A stretch of 7,958 nucleotides of DNA from Candidatus Eiseniibacteriota bacterium (GTDB lineage Bacteria > Eisenbacteria > RBG-16-71-46 > JABDJR01), in the NCBI GenBank assembly GCA_013003415.1, contig JABDJR010000076.1, forward strand, positions 1-7,958, read 5' to 3'. The notes beneath the pieces were generated by a model. That model saw only the letters and a list, made by a program, of their open reading frames with translations. It did no database searches and was not told the origin of the DNA. The translations under genes and the position numbers were made by a program. Of the stretch, positions 1-5,755 are shown one piece after another (within the stretch, counting starts at the first letter, position 1; each line of letters opens with the position of its first letter).

Positions 1-2
1 TC

Positions 3-734
3 GCAATCGTTTTGAGTTTGCTACTACTGCCTAGTGGTGTTGAAGCCGAGACGATCACGTACTCGGGAACCGTGAGCTATGACGGCGTTCATATGGGAGA
101 TAGCCTGTATGTGGCTGTTATTGACACCACCGGAGTCGACGATGTCGATCTCCTGGCAATTCAATCTTATGCTCCGGGGGCTCCGCCATTCTCCGTTGGC
201 TATTCCCTCGATTTTGACAACGAAGAAGTTGGTTCTTCTCTGATTATCGCCTCCTTCCTCGATGTCGATGGAGGTGGCATTGAAATGCTAACCGGATCCG
301 ACGTTTTCGGCTGGTACGCGGGGACCGTGACACCTACTGGGGTTTCGTCCTCAGGCTCTCAGAGTGGGCTAGACTTTGATCTTCCACGAGCTGAGATTCG
401 TGGAACCGTTACCTTCGCTCCGGGGCAAGAATGGGCGGATATTGAATTTCACACGGATGCTTCTTGTCTTGGAAATGAGTTCCGCCCAACCTTGGAACTC
501 ACGAGCAGCGGTGAGTATGAAGTCCAGGGACTCTACGCCGGCACCTATTGTGTGCGAGCCGATGGGGAGGCAAAGCAAGGTTCGGTTGAGGTGTGCTTCG
601 GAGATCCCAATTGCGAAACTCCAACCCTAATTACGCTTGGTGACACCGATATTCAGACCGGCGTCGATCTGGATTTCAGTGTTGTCGGTACAGAGAAGAT
701 CAGCTGGGGTGGCATCAAGAACAGGCACCCGTAA
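3..734 (+). CDS. Secreted beta-rich protein of unknown function, 5'-truncated by window edge
   Basis: The reading frame is open from base 3, and the window starts inside a signal peptide: a hydrophobic run (AIVLSLLLLP) is followed by a VEA-type signal peptidase site before ETITYSG. The true start lies upstream; the TTG at base 12 is inside the hydrophobic core and is not the start. The exported part is about 225 residues, acidic and rich in Gly, Ser, Thr, Val and Asp. It contains two beta-sandwich-like openings (TITYSGTVSYDG near the N-terminus and EIRGTVTFAPG in the middle). The segment GEYEVQGLYAGTYCVRAD resembles the 'result of the modifier' strands of carboxypeptidase-regulatory-like or SdrD B-like domains. 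Four Cys in the C-terminal third could form disulfides outside the cytoplasm. The stop is TAA, followed by a strong hairpin terminator. I do not recognise a specific family; an extracellular or periplasmic location is well supported, a function is not. Confidence 0.75.
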   Translation, partial: AIVLSLLLLPSGVEAETITYSGTVSYDGVHMGDSLYVAVIDTTGVDDVDLLAIQSYAPGAPPFSVGYSLDFDNEEVGSSLIIASFLDVDGGGIEMLTGSDVFGWYAGTVTPTGVSSSGSQSGLDFDLPRAEIRGTVTFAPGQEWADIEFHTDASCLGNEFRPTLELTSSGEYEVQGLYAGTYCVRADGEAKQGSVEVCFGDPNCETPTLITLGDTDIQTGVDLDFSVVGTEKISWGGIKNRHP

Positions 735-786
735 TCAAAAGGAACGCGCGCTTTTCTCGCGCCATTCTGTTCATTCAGGATATGAA

Positions 787-816
787 AAAGGGGCTCGCTT
801 AAATGCGAGCCCCTTT
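787..816. terminator. Strong bidirectional intrinsic terminator
   Basis: A perfect stem AAAGGGGCTCGC / GCGAGCCCCTTT (12 bp) has a 6-nt loop (TTAAAT). An A-run lies on the left and a T-run on the right, so it can terminate on either strand. It lies between the convergent secreted-protein gene (stop 734) and the minus-strand gene ending at 842, as expected for a shared terminator. A smaller GC-rich hairpin (GCGCG at 746-750 with CGCGC at 758-762) lies just before it. Confidence 0.9.
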
Positions 817-841
817 CTCTGAAACTTAATTCTTGAAGGGC

Positions 842-1189
842 CTACCCAAGCCCTAGGCCACAATCGGGACATTCTTTGGGCCCCGTGGCGAAGATCATGC
901 CGCAGGCGGGGCAAGTGATCTCGGCTGCGTTGTGGTCGACTACATGGCTTGCCGCACGCAGCTCTTCGGGGCTCGCGTTCTCATGCCAATGCATGGCCAT
1001 GGCTCGTAAGGCCGAGTCATGATGTTCGCTTGCAACTGCAAGCCGGTATTTAACGCCTCAGGTATTCCCGCAGTCTTCGGGGCGTACGATGAAGGCTTCG
1101 ACCCCTTGATCGAGTAGGATGCGACGCATCCGTTTGATTTCTGTGAAACCGGCTTCGGCGACGAAGGCGGAAGAAGGTTGCGAGTTCAT
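842..1189 (-). CDS. Candidate selenoprotein: small DUF2007/Se-S-carrier-like protein with zinc ribbon and in-frame TGA
   Basis: On the minus strand an ATG at 1189 opens a frame of 116 codons ending in TAG at 842-844, interrupted only by TGA at codon 44 (1058-1060). Both sides read like real protein. Residues about 15-62 have a pattern of helix (IKRMRRILLDQGVEAFIV), then C40-G-N-T-[UGA44]-G, then strand and helix (YRLAVA...SALRAM). This resembles small alpha/beta DUF2007 signal-transducing-like or DUF3343 Se/S-carrier-like proteins. Residues 93-110 form a zinc ribbon, CPAC...CPDC. If UGA is read as selenocysteine the product is 115 aa with a Cys-x3-Sec pair. A hairpin in SECIS position follows the UGA. 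No plausible independent start with a ribosome site exists for the 3' half. TGA is used as a normal stop elsewhere here (PPK2 and transporter genes), so the code is standard. Alternatives are a recent nonsense mutation or a base error. Twelve bases separate it from the upstream Lys-rich gene, so the two are probably co-transcribed. The family assignment is tentative. Confidence 0.6.
1028..1043 (-). promoter_or_regulatory. Candidate bacterial SECIS hairpin downstream of in-frame UGA
   Basis: On the mRNA strand, 14 nt after the UGA, GCUUGC-AGUU-GCAAGC forms a perfect 6-bp stem with a 4-nt loop (7 bp if the outer loop bases pair). A G occupies the second loop position. The placement, small apical loop and early loop G match general requirements for SelB-recognised bacterial SECIS elements. 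The bulged U of the E. coli fdhF element is not evident and the lower stem is poor, so this is suggestive only. Confidence 0.4.
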
Positions 1190-1201
1190 GGCCTAAGTCC
1201 G

Positions 1202-1315
1202 CTAGCGGTTTTTCTTTTCTTCTTTCTTACGCTTGTCGCGCTCTTTCTTTTCTTTGACCGAGAGCTTTGCCTTGTTGCTCTTTCCTTTTTGACCCTTGTC
1301 TGCACCCTTTGCCAT
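1202..1315 (-). CDS. Small Lys-rich basic protein (37 aa)
   Basis: The ATG at 1315 is preceded by a near-perfect Shine-Dalgarno (GGAGG, 8 nt upstream), and the frame ends in TAG at 1202-1204. The product begins MAKGADKGQKGKSNK and continues with KEKKERDKRKKEEKK, so nearly half of its residues are Lys or Arg. It has no hydrophobic segment, so it is cytosolic. Such very short 'MAKG...K' proteins occur in many bacteria without known function; nucleic-acid or ribosome association is only a guess from charge. It lies 12 nt upstream of the candidate selenoprotein gene on the same strand. A longer overlapping frame (1186-1380) lacks a ribosome site and is Arg/Ser-rich noise. Confidence 0.75.
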   Translation of the reverse strand: MAKGADKGQKGKSNKAKLSVKEKKERDKRKKEEKKNR

Positions 1316-1328
1316 GATCGCCTCCTCC
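1316..1328 (-). promoter_or_regulatory. Strong ribosome binding site fixing the start of the 37-aa gene
   Basis: The minus strand reads GGAGGAGGCGATC directly before the ATG. The GGAGG core is 8 nt from the start codon. It is the strongest such site in the window and decides the frame of this short gene. Confidence 0.8.
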
Positions 1329-1354
1329 ATGAGTTGCGTGTCTTAGTCTGATGT

Positions 1355-1374
1355 GATGAGGAACACCCCTCATC
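1355..1374 (-). other. Hairpin between PPK2 and the Lys-rich gene
   Basis: GATGAGG and CCTCATC form a 7-bp stem with a 6-nt loop in the 107-nt gap downstream of the PPK2 stop. No U-run follows on the minus strand, so it is not a canonical terminator. It could be a weak terminator, an mRNA 3'-end stabiliser or a leader structure for the small downstream genes. I see no convincing promoter in this gap, so read-through from the phosphate operon is possible. Confidence 0.35.
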
Positions 1375-1422
1375 TCGCAAGGCTCCATCTTCTCAGAGTT
1401 AAAGCGAAGTTCTCAAGGTCTA

Positions 1423-2220
1423 TCAGTAGGGAGTTGGGATCCATCTTTGACTGTCGATAGGGGGTCTCTCGTAATCTTCGCCATGAGGGCGGGGAGGGAG
1501 CTCAAGGTCTTCCCCAACCAGCGTTTCGTAGTGAATGGTACTCAGTAGATGCGAGATACAGTTCAGTCGCGCCTTCCTCTTAGAGTCTCCGTCGACCACG
1601 TACCAAGGGGATTCATCGGTGTCCGTGTGGGCAAACATGCGGTCTTTGGCTTTGGAATACTCCACCCACCGGTTTCTAGATTCAAGGTCCATGGGGCTGA
1701 TCTTCCACCGCTTGGTGGGGTCGCTGATACGGCCCTGAAACCGTCGCTCCTGCTCCTCGTCGCTGACGGAGAACCAGTACTTAATAAGCTGGACTCCGGA
1801 GCGAATCAACATGTGTTCAAACTCGGGGCAGGCCAGAAGAAAATCTTCGTACTCTTCTTCCGTACAAAAACCCATCACCTGCTCGACGCCGGCGCGGTTG
1901 TACCAACTGCGATCGAAGAGAACAATCTCTCCGGCCGCCGGTAAGTGGCTGACGTACCTTTGAAAGTACCACTGAGTACGTTCCCGTTCGGTGGGTTTTG
2001 CCAGGGCGACAATGCGACAAATACGAGGGTTCAGCACCTGGGTGATTCGCTTGATGGTGCCACCCTTGCCCGCAGCATCACGACCCTCAAAACAAACCAC
2101 AATGCGCTGGCCGGTAGAGCTAATCCAGTCTTGGAGTTTGATCAGCTCGATCTGCAGCCTCTCGAGTTCCTTTTCGTAGACTTTTTTCGATAGCTTCGTG
2201 GCTTTGGTTTCTTCGCTCAT
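1423..2220 (-). CDS. ppk2: Polyphosphate kinase 2, class I (single domain)
   Basis: This 265-aa protein matches the usual length of a one-domain PPK2. Class I enzymes transfer phosphate between polyphosphate and nucleoside diphosphates (ADP or GDP to ATP or GTP) in the cytosol. Visible signatures are a Walker A loop GRDAAGKGG at residues 46-54, Walker B and its extension FDRSWYNRAGVEQVMGF at about 102-118 (Asp103), and the basic lid module RFQGRISDPTKRWKISPMD at about 160-178. The N-terminus (about 1-35) is a charged helix, and the C-terminus ends in a Pro-rich tail (PPRPHGEDYERPP). The ATG overlaps the stop of the upstream Na+/Pi transporter gene as ATGA, implying translational coupling. The gene ends in tandem TGA TAG. 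The context suggests that imported phosphate and polyphosphate stores are managed together. The PPK2 assignment is firm; nucleotide preference cannot be read from sequence. Confidence 0.95.
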   Translation of the reverse strand: MSEETKATKLSKKVYEKELERLQIELIKLQDWISSTGQRIVVCFEGRDAAGKGGTIKRITQVLNPRICRIVALAKPTERERTQWYFQRYVSHLPAAGEIVLFDRSWYNRAGVEQVMGFCTEEEYEDFLLACPEFEHMLIRSGVQLIKYWFSVSDEEQERRFQGRISDPTKRWKISPMDLESRNRWVEYSKAKDRMFAHTDTDESPWYVVDGDSKRKARLNCISHLLSTIHYETLVGEDLELPPRPHGEDYERPPIDSQRWIPTPY

Positions 2221-3953
2221 GTCAAAACTCCCGCCGTTCCCTGGGGTTCCGGCTTCTCAGCGAGATACTCCATGTCAGTTTCTACGACAAGTTTAGCAAT
2301 GCGTTTCGAGAAGTAGTAAATCCGCTTCAAGTTCTCGATGATGTCCTTCTCAATACGAAACGCTACAAGACGATTGGGGTCATCGGCAACCAACCGTCTC
2401 CCAAGGTGTTTTTCGGCCAATCTCACGATGCCATTAATTTCGCCTTTGTCATCGATAACACGTTGGGCCAAAGCGTGATCATTGCGCGCCAGAGCGGTTA
2501 GGGACACCTCCACCGTTCCGGCCACGCGGTCATGGAGGGCGGACAAGATGGAGAGGGTTTCGCTACTGACTTCCAGGTTGCTCACCGTTCGCTCCAGACC
2601 GGCTTCAACCAAGTTGGTCTCGATGACGTCGCCAATGTTCTCAATGTAGTTGGCCGCCGCTATGCAGTCGTGAAGAGCTTCGGACTGAGCATCGGAAATC
2701 TCTTCTTGCGAGAGCTTACCTAGGTACGTCACCACGGCCCCATGCAGGGTATCAAGGTCATCGTCCATTCTTCTTAAGTCGCTCAAGTCATCTTCATTGC
2801 CTTGAGGGACGGCGGTTCGGGCCTTGGCCAGCATGCTCACGGCTATTGATCCTAAGCGTTCCAGTTCCAGCCGCACGCGTTGCAGGGCCAGATCTGGGGT
2901 TTGGAGAACAATAGGATCGAGGAACCTGGGTTTAATTCCGGCGTCTTTCTGAGGACGATCAGGAACGAGTCTTGTTACTAGCGCCGCGAGAGGCCCTGTA
3001 AACCAAATAAAGATGAGCGCGTTGGCGATGTTGAAGACGGTGTGCGCGTTGGCCACTTGACGTGGCGTTTCCGCGGCGAGGCGAGCGCCGGCTTCCAGAG
3101 ATGCGAAAGATGGGGACATGGCTTTGACCAGCACGACGAGTTCATCGATAAAGCCAACCCAAATCAATACCCCAAGGACGTTAAAGACAATGTGTACCAT
3201 GCCGGCTCTTACCGCTTCCGGAGGTTTGCCAATGGAAGCGAGAATGGCGGTGACGCAAGTTCCAACGTTTGCGCCTAAAGCGAGGGCGATTCCGGCTTCG
3301 AGTGAGATAAAACCCTGGCTGGCAAGAACGATCACGACACCTAAAGTGGCAGAGGAGCTTTGTACGAGCCCCGTGAAGAGGGCGCTCACAAGAATGCCGA
3401 TCGCGGGATTGTCCATGCGCTGCATAAGAGCTATGAAAGGTTCGTAGGAGCGTAGGGGGTGAGTGCCATCGCTCATGAGTTGCATACCGAAGAACACCAT
3501 GCCCAGCCCCATGATGAGGTGACCGTAGCGACGTATCCTCTTGCTCTTGGAGAGAAAAGATAAGGAGAAGCCTACGGCGACCAACAACAGCGCATAGTGA
3601 GTAACCTTAAAAGCCACAATTTGAGCCGTAACCGTGGTTCCGATGTTGGCACCAAGAATGATCCCAATAGACTGGCTCAGGCTCATTAATCCAGCGGTGA
3701 TAAAACCAACCACTAGCACGGTGGTCACTGAAGAGGATTGGATGATGGAGGTGACAAACGCGCCGGCAAAAAGGGACTTGAAGCGATTCGTGGTGAGGCT
3801 TGCGAGGAGCCCTTTCATTCTGGAACCGGCAACAATTTTGAGAGCATCGGTCATCTGCTCTAGGCCGAAGAGGAAGAACGCCAGTCCCCCCAGAAGACCC
3901 ATGACGATGGGAAGGATTTCAAGTTGGTTAACAGTTCCGAGTTGGTCTTCCAT
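2217..3953 (-). CDS. Na+/phosphate symporter (NptA/PNaS-type) with PhoU-like C-terminal domain
   Basis: This 578-aa inner-membrane protein has two Na_Pi_cotrans repeats with multiple hydrophobic helices. Each repeat carries the family motif QSSS, at residues 72-75 (QSSSVTT) and 198-201 (QSSSATL), and a paired GANIGTT/GANVGTC loop at about 101-107 and 227-233. These form the inverted-repeat transport core. After about residue 350 the protein becomes a charged all-helical region with PhoU-like patterns (ANYIENIGDVIE at about 430, EKDIIENLKRIYYFSKRIAKL near the end). The domain order is typical of bacterial YjbB/NptA-type proteins. The expected role is sodium-coupled Pi transport across the inner membrane, with the PhoU tail as regulatory domain; YjbB-type members can also export Pi. 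The start is supported by AGAGG 7-8 nt upstream. Its stop overlaps the ppk2 start by 4 nt. Confidence 0.93.
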   Translation of the reverse strand: MEDQLGTVNQLEILPIVMGLLGGLAFFLFGLEQMTDALKIVAGSRMKGLLASLTTNRFKSLFAGAFVTSIIQSSSVTTVLVVGFITAGLMSLSQSIGIILGANIGTTVTAQIVAFKVTHYALLLVAVGFSLSFLSKSKRIRRYGHLIMGLGMVFFGMQLMSDGTHPLRSYEPFIALMQRMDNPAIGILVSALFTGLVQSSSATLGVVIVLASQGFISLEAGIALALGANVGTCVTAILASIGKPPEAVRAGMVHIVFNVLGVLIWVGFIDELVVLVKAMSPSFASLEAGARLAAETPRQVANAHTVFNIANALIFIWFTGPLAALVTRLVPDRPQKDAGIKPRFLDPIVLQTPDLALQRVRLELERLGSIAVSMLAKARTAVPQGNEDDLSDLRRMDDDLDTLHGAVVTYLGKLSQEEISDAQSEALHDCIAAANYIENIGDVIETNLVEAGLERTVSNLEVSSETLSILSALHDRVAGTVEVSLTALARNDHALAQRVIDDKGEINGIVRLAEKHLGRRLVADDPNRLVAFRIEKDIIENLKRIYYFSKRIAKLVVETDMEYLAEKPEPQGTAGVLT

Positions 3954-4120
3954 GCCGGTCCTCTATTCAGAGTAAGCTAAAGAGAGGCGCCCAACTAGGG
4001 AATGGGATGACTCCTCTCTGATTCGCGTTCTCAATAAGTAGAGGATAAAGATATCGCAAAAGTCAAAAACTCGCGGGGAGCTTCTTGCGATTCAAGGGAT
4101 AGCGCGACGCTAATCGGATA
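3954..4120 (-). promoter_or_regulatory. Leader and probable promoter region of the Na+/Pi-PPK2 operon
   Basis: This 167-nt gap lies between the SRPBCC gene end and the transporter start. On the minus strand a TTGACT hexamer (in TTTTTGACTTTTGC, around 4063-4069) could be a -35. A fair -10 (TCTACT) follows at an 18-nt spacing. No PhoB-box pair is evident. An inverted repeat AGAGAGG (3981-3987) / CCTCTCT (4013-4019) would form a 7-bp stem with a 25-nt loop in the mRNA leader. No clear terminator for the upstream SRPBCC gene is visible, so read-through is possible. Confidence 0.35.
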
Positions 4121-4585
4121 CTAAAGGTCCGCTTTTCTTTGCAAAGCCTCGCGGGTGACCTGATGGCGATACTGAAACATACGCTCAAGTTTCCGGCGGA
4201 CATACCATCCAGCAAGCCACTCACTGAGCGGAGCGAGGGGGAGGGCGTACTCAATCCGATCTTCGAGCCAGCATGAGTTTTGATCTTTCGGGATCATGGA
4301 GTGGGTGTGAATCCACTTTGCGAAGGGGCCCTTCCTTTGCACATCCACAAAGCTTCGGCCCGGTTCGCAAGCCGTGTGTTCTGCGAGCCAAGTGATGCGG
4401 AACGGCTTGTGGCCGACCTTCAGTGTGACCTGTGAACCAATGTCCTCAATGCCACCGGTACGGTGCGCTAACTCGGCTGGCTCCCAGGGGGGAGTAAGGT
4501 CGTTCAGGGCCTGGGGCCTCGTGTGCCACCGGAACACATCCTCCGCAGAGGCAGGTATCTCCGATTTCTTGATGAAGGTAGGCAT
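4121..4585 (-). CDS. SRPBCC (START-like) superfamily protein, COG4276-like
   Basis: This 154-aa protein has no signal peptide or membrane helix. The N-terminus KKSEIPASAEDVFRWHTRPQALNDLTPPW is the typical first strand and helix of SRPBCC ligand-binding folds. The middle region (GSQVTLKVGHKPFRITWLAEH, then FVDVQRKGPFAKWIHTHS) supplies the central beta-sheet strands. The C-terminal helix (LAGWYVRRKLERMFQYRHQVTREAL) closes the hydrophobic pocket. Related proteins are often annotated as cell-division-inhibitor-like SRPBCC and can be fused to TIGR01777-type epimerases; this one stands alone. It begins 14 nt after the stop of the CarH-like regulator, with an AAGAGG ribosome site, so the two form an operon. 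The ligand is unknown. A role in lipid or isoprenoid-like binding within a light/stress response is inference from context. Confidence 0.85.
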   Translation of the reverse strand: MPTFIKKSEIPASAEDVFRWHTRPQALNDLTPPWEPAELAHRTGGIEDIGSQVTLKVGHKPFRITWLAEHTACEPGRSFVDVQRKGPFAKWIHTHSMIPKDQNSCWLEDRIEYALPLAPLSEWLAGWYVRRKLERMFQYRHQVTREALQRKADL

Positions 4586-4599
4586 GTCTGGCCTCTTAA

Positions 4600-5562
4600 C
4601 TACAGGGAAGCTGGGGTTTCGCGAGTCTCTCGCAGGATGGTGCGCAGCTCGCGCAGGTCCGAAACGACCTCGAGACCGAAGTCCTCTAGATGCGAGCGCA
4701 AGTGCGTTGCTCCAGGCCCGCCGATCATGATGAGGAAGTCCTTCGGCATTAGGCTGCGTAGAGTTTGGAGTGAGTTGATGAGGGCGGAGGCATCGACAAT
4801 GTAGGAGGCGCTAAGGGCGATGGCTCTTGCCTTACTGTGGATGGCAGCGGCTGCAATTTCGTTCGCGGGAAGGTTCGCACCTAAGTATAGGGTCTGCCAG
4901 CCCTCGGAGGATGCAGCGATGTTGACGGACACGGCACCCAACTCATGCAGTTGGCCCTCGGGTGTTGCAATGAGGAGCCGTGGCGCTTGAAGGGATGGAT
5001 TGAAGGAGCTGCTGACCCTCTCCAACAGGGAGCGTATAGAAGCTGTAGCAAGGTGTTCGTGCATGATGCGGAGTTCACCTCTTTGCCACAAAGCTCCTAT
5101 TTCAATCATCAATGGCTCGACGAGTTCATCGAGTAAAGCACGCTCATTGAGTTCGAACTCGGCCTGTCTAAGAGTGGAGTCCAACTTCGTGGAGTCGAGA
5201 TTAAGTATCGCTCTCTTGCACGCATCGCGTAGCCGCGCCACCTGCGGAGAATTTGAAACCGGGTCGGCCGTCGATGCAGAAGGCCGATTTATAGGAGTTG
5301 CCGATTCCATTTCGGTTCGATGCAGGTCTTCAAGTTGCTGGTTGGACAGGGAGGACGCATGCCGGATGCTCCACCCGCTAGCGATGGCCTGCTTTAAGAG
5401 GCTCAACCTGAGGACATCCTCTTCGCTATAAAGACGGTGTGAACCCTCGGACCGATGGGGGGAGACGACTCCGTAGCGCTTTTCCCAAGTTCTTATGCGG
5501 GCTGGGCTTAGACCAGTTCGGTTGGAAACGACCCGGATGGGGTGCAGTGGCGTGCTGTTCAT
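4600..5562 (-). CDS. B12-dependent MerR-family photoreceptor regulator (CarH/LitR type)
   Basis: This 320-aa protein has an N-terminal MerR winged helix (residues 7-75, with RVVSNRTGLSPARIRTWEKRYG and HRLYSEEDVLRL). A Ser/Pro-rich linker (about 85-106) leads to a four-helix cobalamin cap (about 107-185) and a B12-binding Rossmann domain (about 194-312). In the cap, W159-x9-E169-H170 is intact, the signature of AdoCbl light sensors. In the Rossmann domain H206 in EGQLHELG is the expected axial Co ligand. YLGANLPANEI, SAS (251-253) and GGPG (281-284) are further B12-fold motifs. In characterised CarH proteins the AdoCbl-bound tetramer represses in the dark, and light breaks the Co-C bond and releases DNA. 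The gene diverges from the small-protein/SDR operon and leads its own operon with the SRPBCC gene. A sigma70-like promoter lies directly before the ATG, so the transcript may be leaderless. Confidence 0.93.
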   Translation of the reverse strand: MNSTPLHPIRVVSNRTGLSPARIRTWEKRYGVVSPHRSEGSHRLYSEEDVLRLSLLKQAIASGWSIRHASSLSNQQLEDLHRTEMESATPINRPSASTADPVSNSPQVARLRDACKRAILNLDSTKLDSTLRQAEFELNERALLDELVEPLMIEIGALWQRGELRIMHEHLATASIRSLLERVSSSFNPSLQAPRLLIATPEGQLHELGAVSVNIAASSEGWQTLYLGANLPANEIAAAAIHSKARAIALSASYIVDASALINSLQTLRSLMPKDFLIMIGGPGATHLRSHLEDFGLEVVSDLRELRTILRETRETPASL

Positions 5563-5569
5563 AGGTCAA

Positions 5570-5598
5570 ATCCTAGAGAAAAACTTAGGCAATGTCAA
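5570..5598 (-). promoter_or_regulatory. Sigma70-like promoter of the CarH-like regulator (possibly leaderless)
   Basis: On the minus strand, TTGACA (5598-5593) is a perfect -35. A 17-nt spacer separates it from TAGGAT (5575-5570), a good -10. Only 7 nt separate the -10 from the ATG at 5562, so initiation is predicted at or within a base or two of the start codon. An AGGA inside the -10 could act as a ribosome site only for a transcript starting farther upstream. Confidence 0.7.
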
Positions 5599-5637
5599 GT
5601 ATTTGCTTAAGATTTAGTTTGTATTGTCGAAGTATTT
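5593..5637. repeat. Direct repeat TGTC(G)AAGTATTT, 33 bp apart
   Basis: TGTCAAGTATTT (5593-5604) recurs as TGTCGAAGTATTT (5625-5637). The AAGTATTT parts (5597 and 5630) are exactly 33 bp apart. The left copy contains the regulator's -35 (TTGACA on the minus strand). The 33-bp offset equals three 11-bp units, the period seen at the opposite promoter, so these may be operator half-sites for autoregulation. Confidence 0.45.
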
Positions 5638-5665
5638 ACTAAGTGACGAAAAAAATATTTAAACA

Positions 5666-5709
5666 TTGATCAATTTATGTTGACTTATTGTTTAGTTTTT
5701 GTAGAATGT
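5666..5709 (+). promoter_or_regulatory. Four contiguous 11-bp direct repeats: predicted CarH-type operator
   Basis: Read in 11-bp steps from 5666, the sequence gives TTGATCAATTT, ATGTTGACTTA, TTGTTTAGTTT and TTGTAGAATGT. All four share T2, G3, A7 and T9, and most match TTGTTnAnTTT. The array overlaps the -35 in unit 2 and the -10 at the start of unit 4. The crystal structure of Thermus CarH shows head-to-tail DNA-binding domains on successive 11-bp repeats over a promoter. Binding by the neighbouring regulator is inference, but period and placement fit. Confidence 0.6.
5680..5707 (+). promoter_or_regulatory. Sigma70-like promoter of the small-protein/SDR operon
   Basis: TTGACT (5680-5685) and TAGAAT (5702-5707) are separated by 16 nt. 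Transcription is predicted to start near 5714, giving a leader of about 42 nt before the ATG at 5756. The spacer and -10 (TTTAGTTTTTGTAGAAT) resemble those of the divergent regulator promoter (CTAAGTTTTTCTCTAGGAT), suggesting shared control. Confidence 0.65.
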
Positions 5710-5755
5710 CCACAAGTTACCAATGACTATCTTCCTTTTGAAAGGGGAAAACAAA

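Noticed and set aside
842..1189. Global reassignment of TGA (for example to Trp or Gly) to explain the open frame
   Set aside because: TGA terminates the PPK2 and Na+/Pi transporter genes in this same window at sensible protein ends, so the standard code applies.
1186..1380. 64-aa minus-strand open frame rich in Arg, Ser and Lys
   Set aside because: It is an out-of-frame shadow of the Lys-rich 37-aa gene, has no ribosome site and overlaps that gene's strong one.
4063..4254. 63-aa minus-strand frame overlapping the SRPBCC end
   Set aside because: It is an out-of-frame shadow of the well-supported SRPBCC gene with no start signals.
5662..5681. Inverted repeat AACAT-10-ATGTT with an inner TTGATCAA palindrome as a separate dimer operator
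   Set aside because: AT-rich sequence makes short palindromes common, and the 11-bp direct-repeat reading of the same bases explains more of the region.
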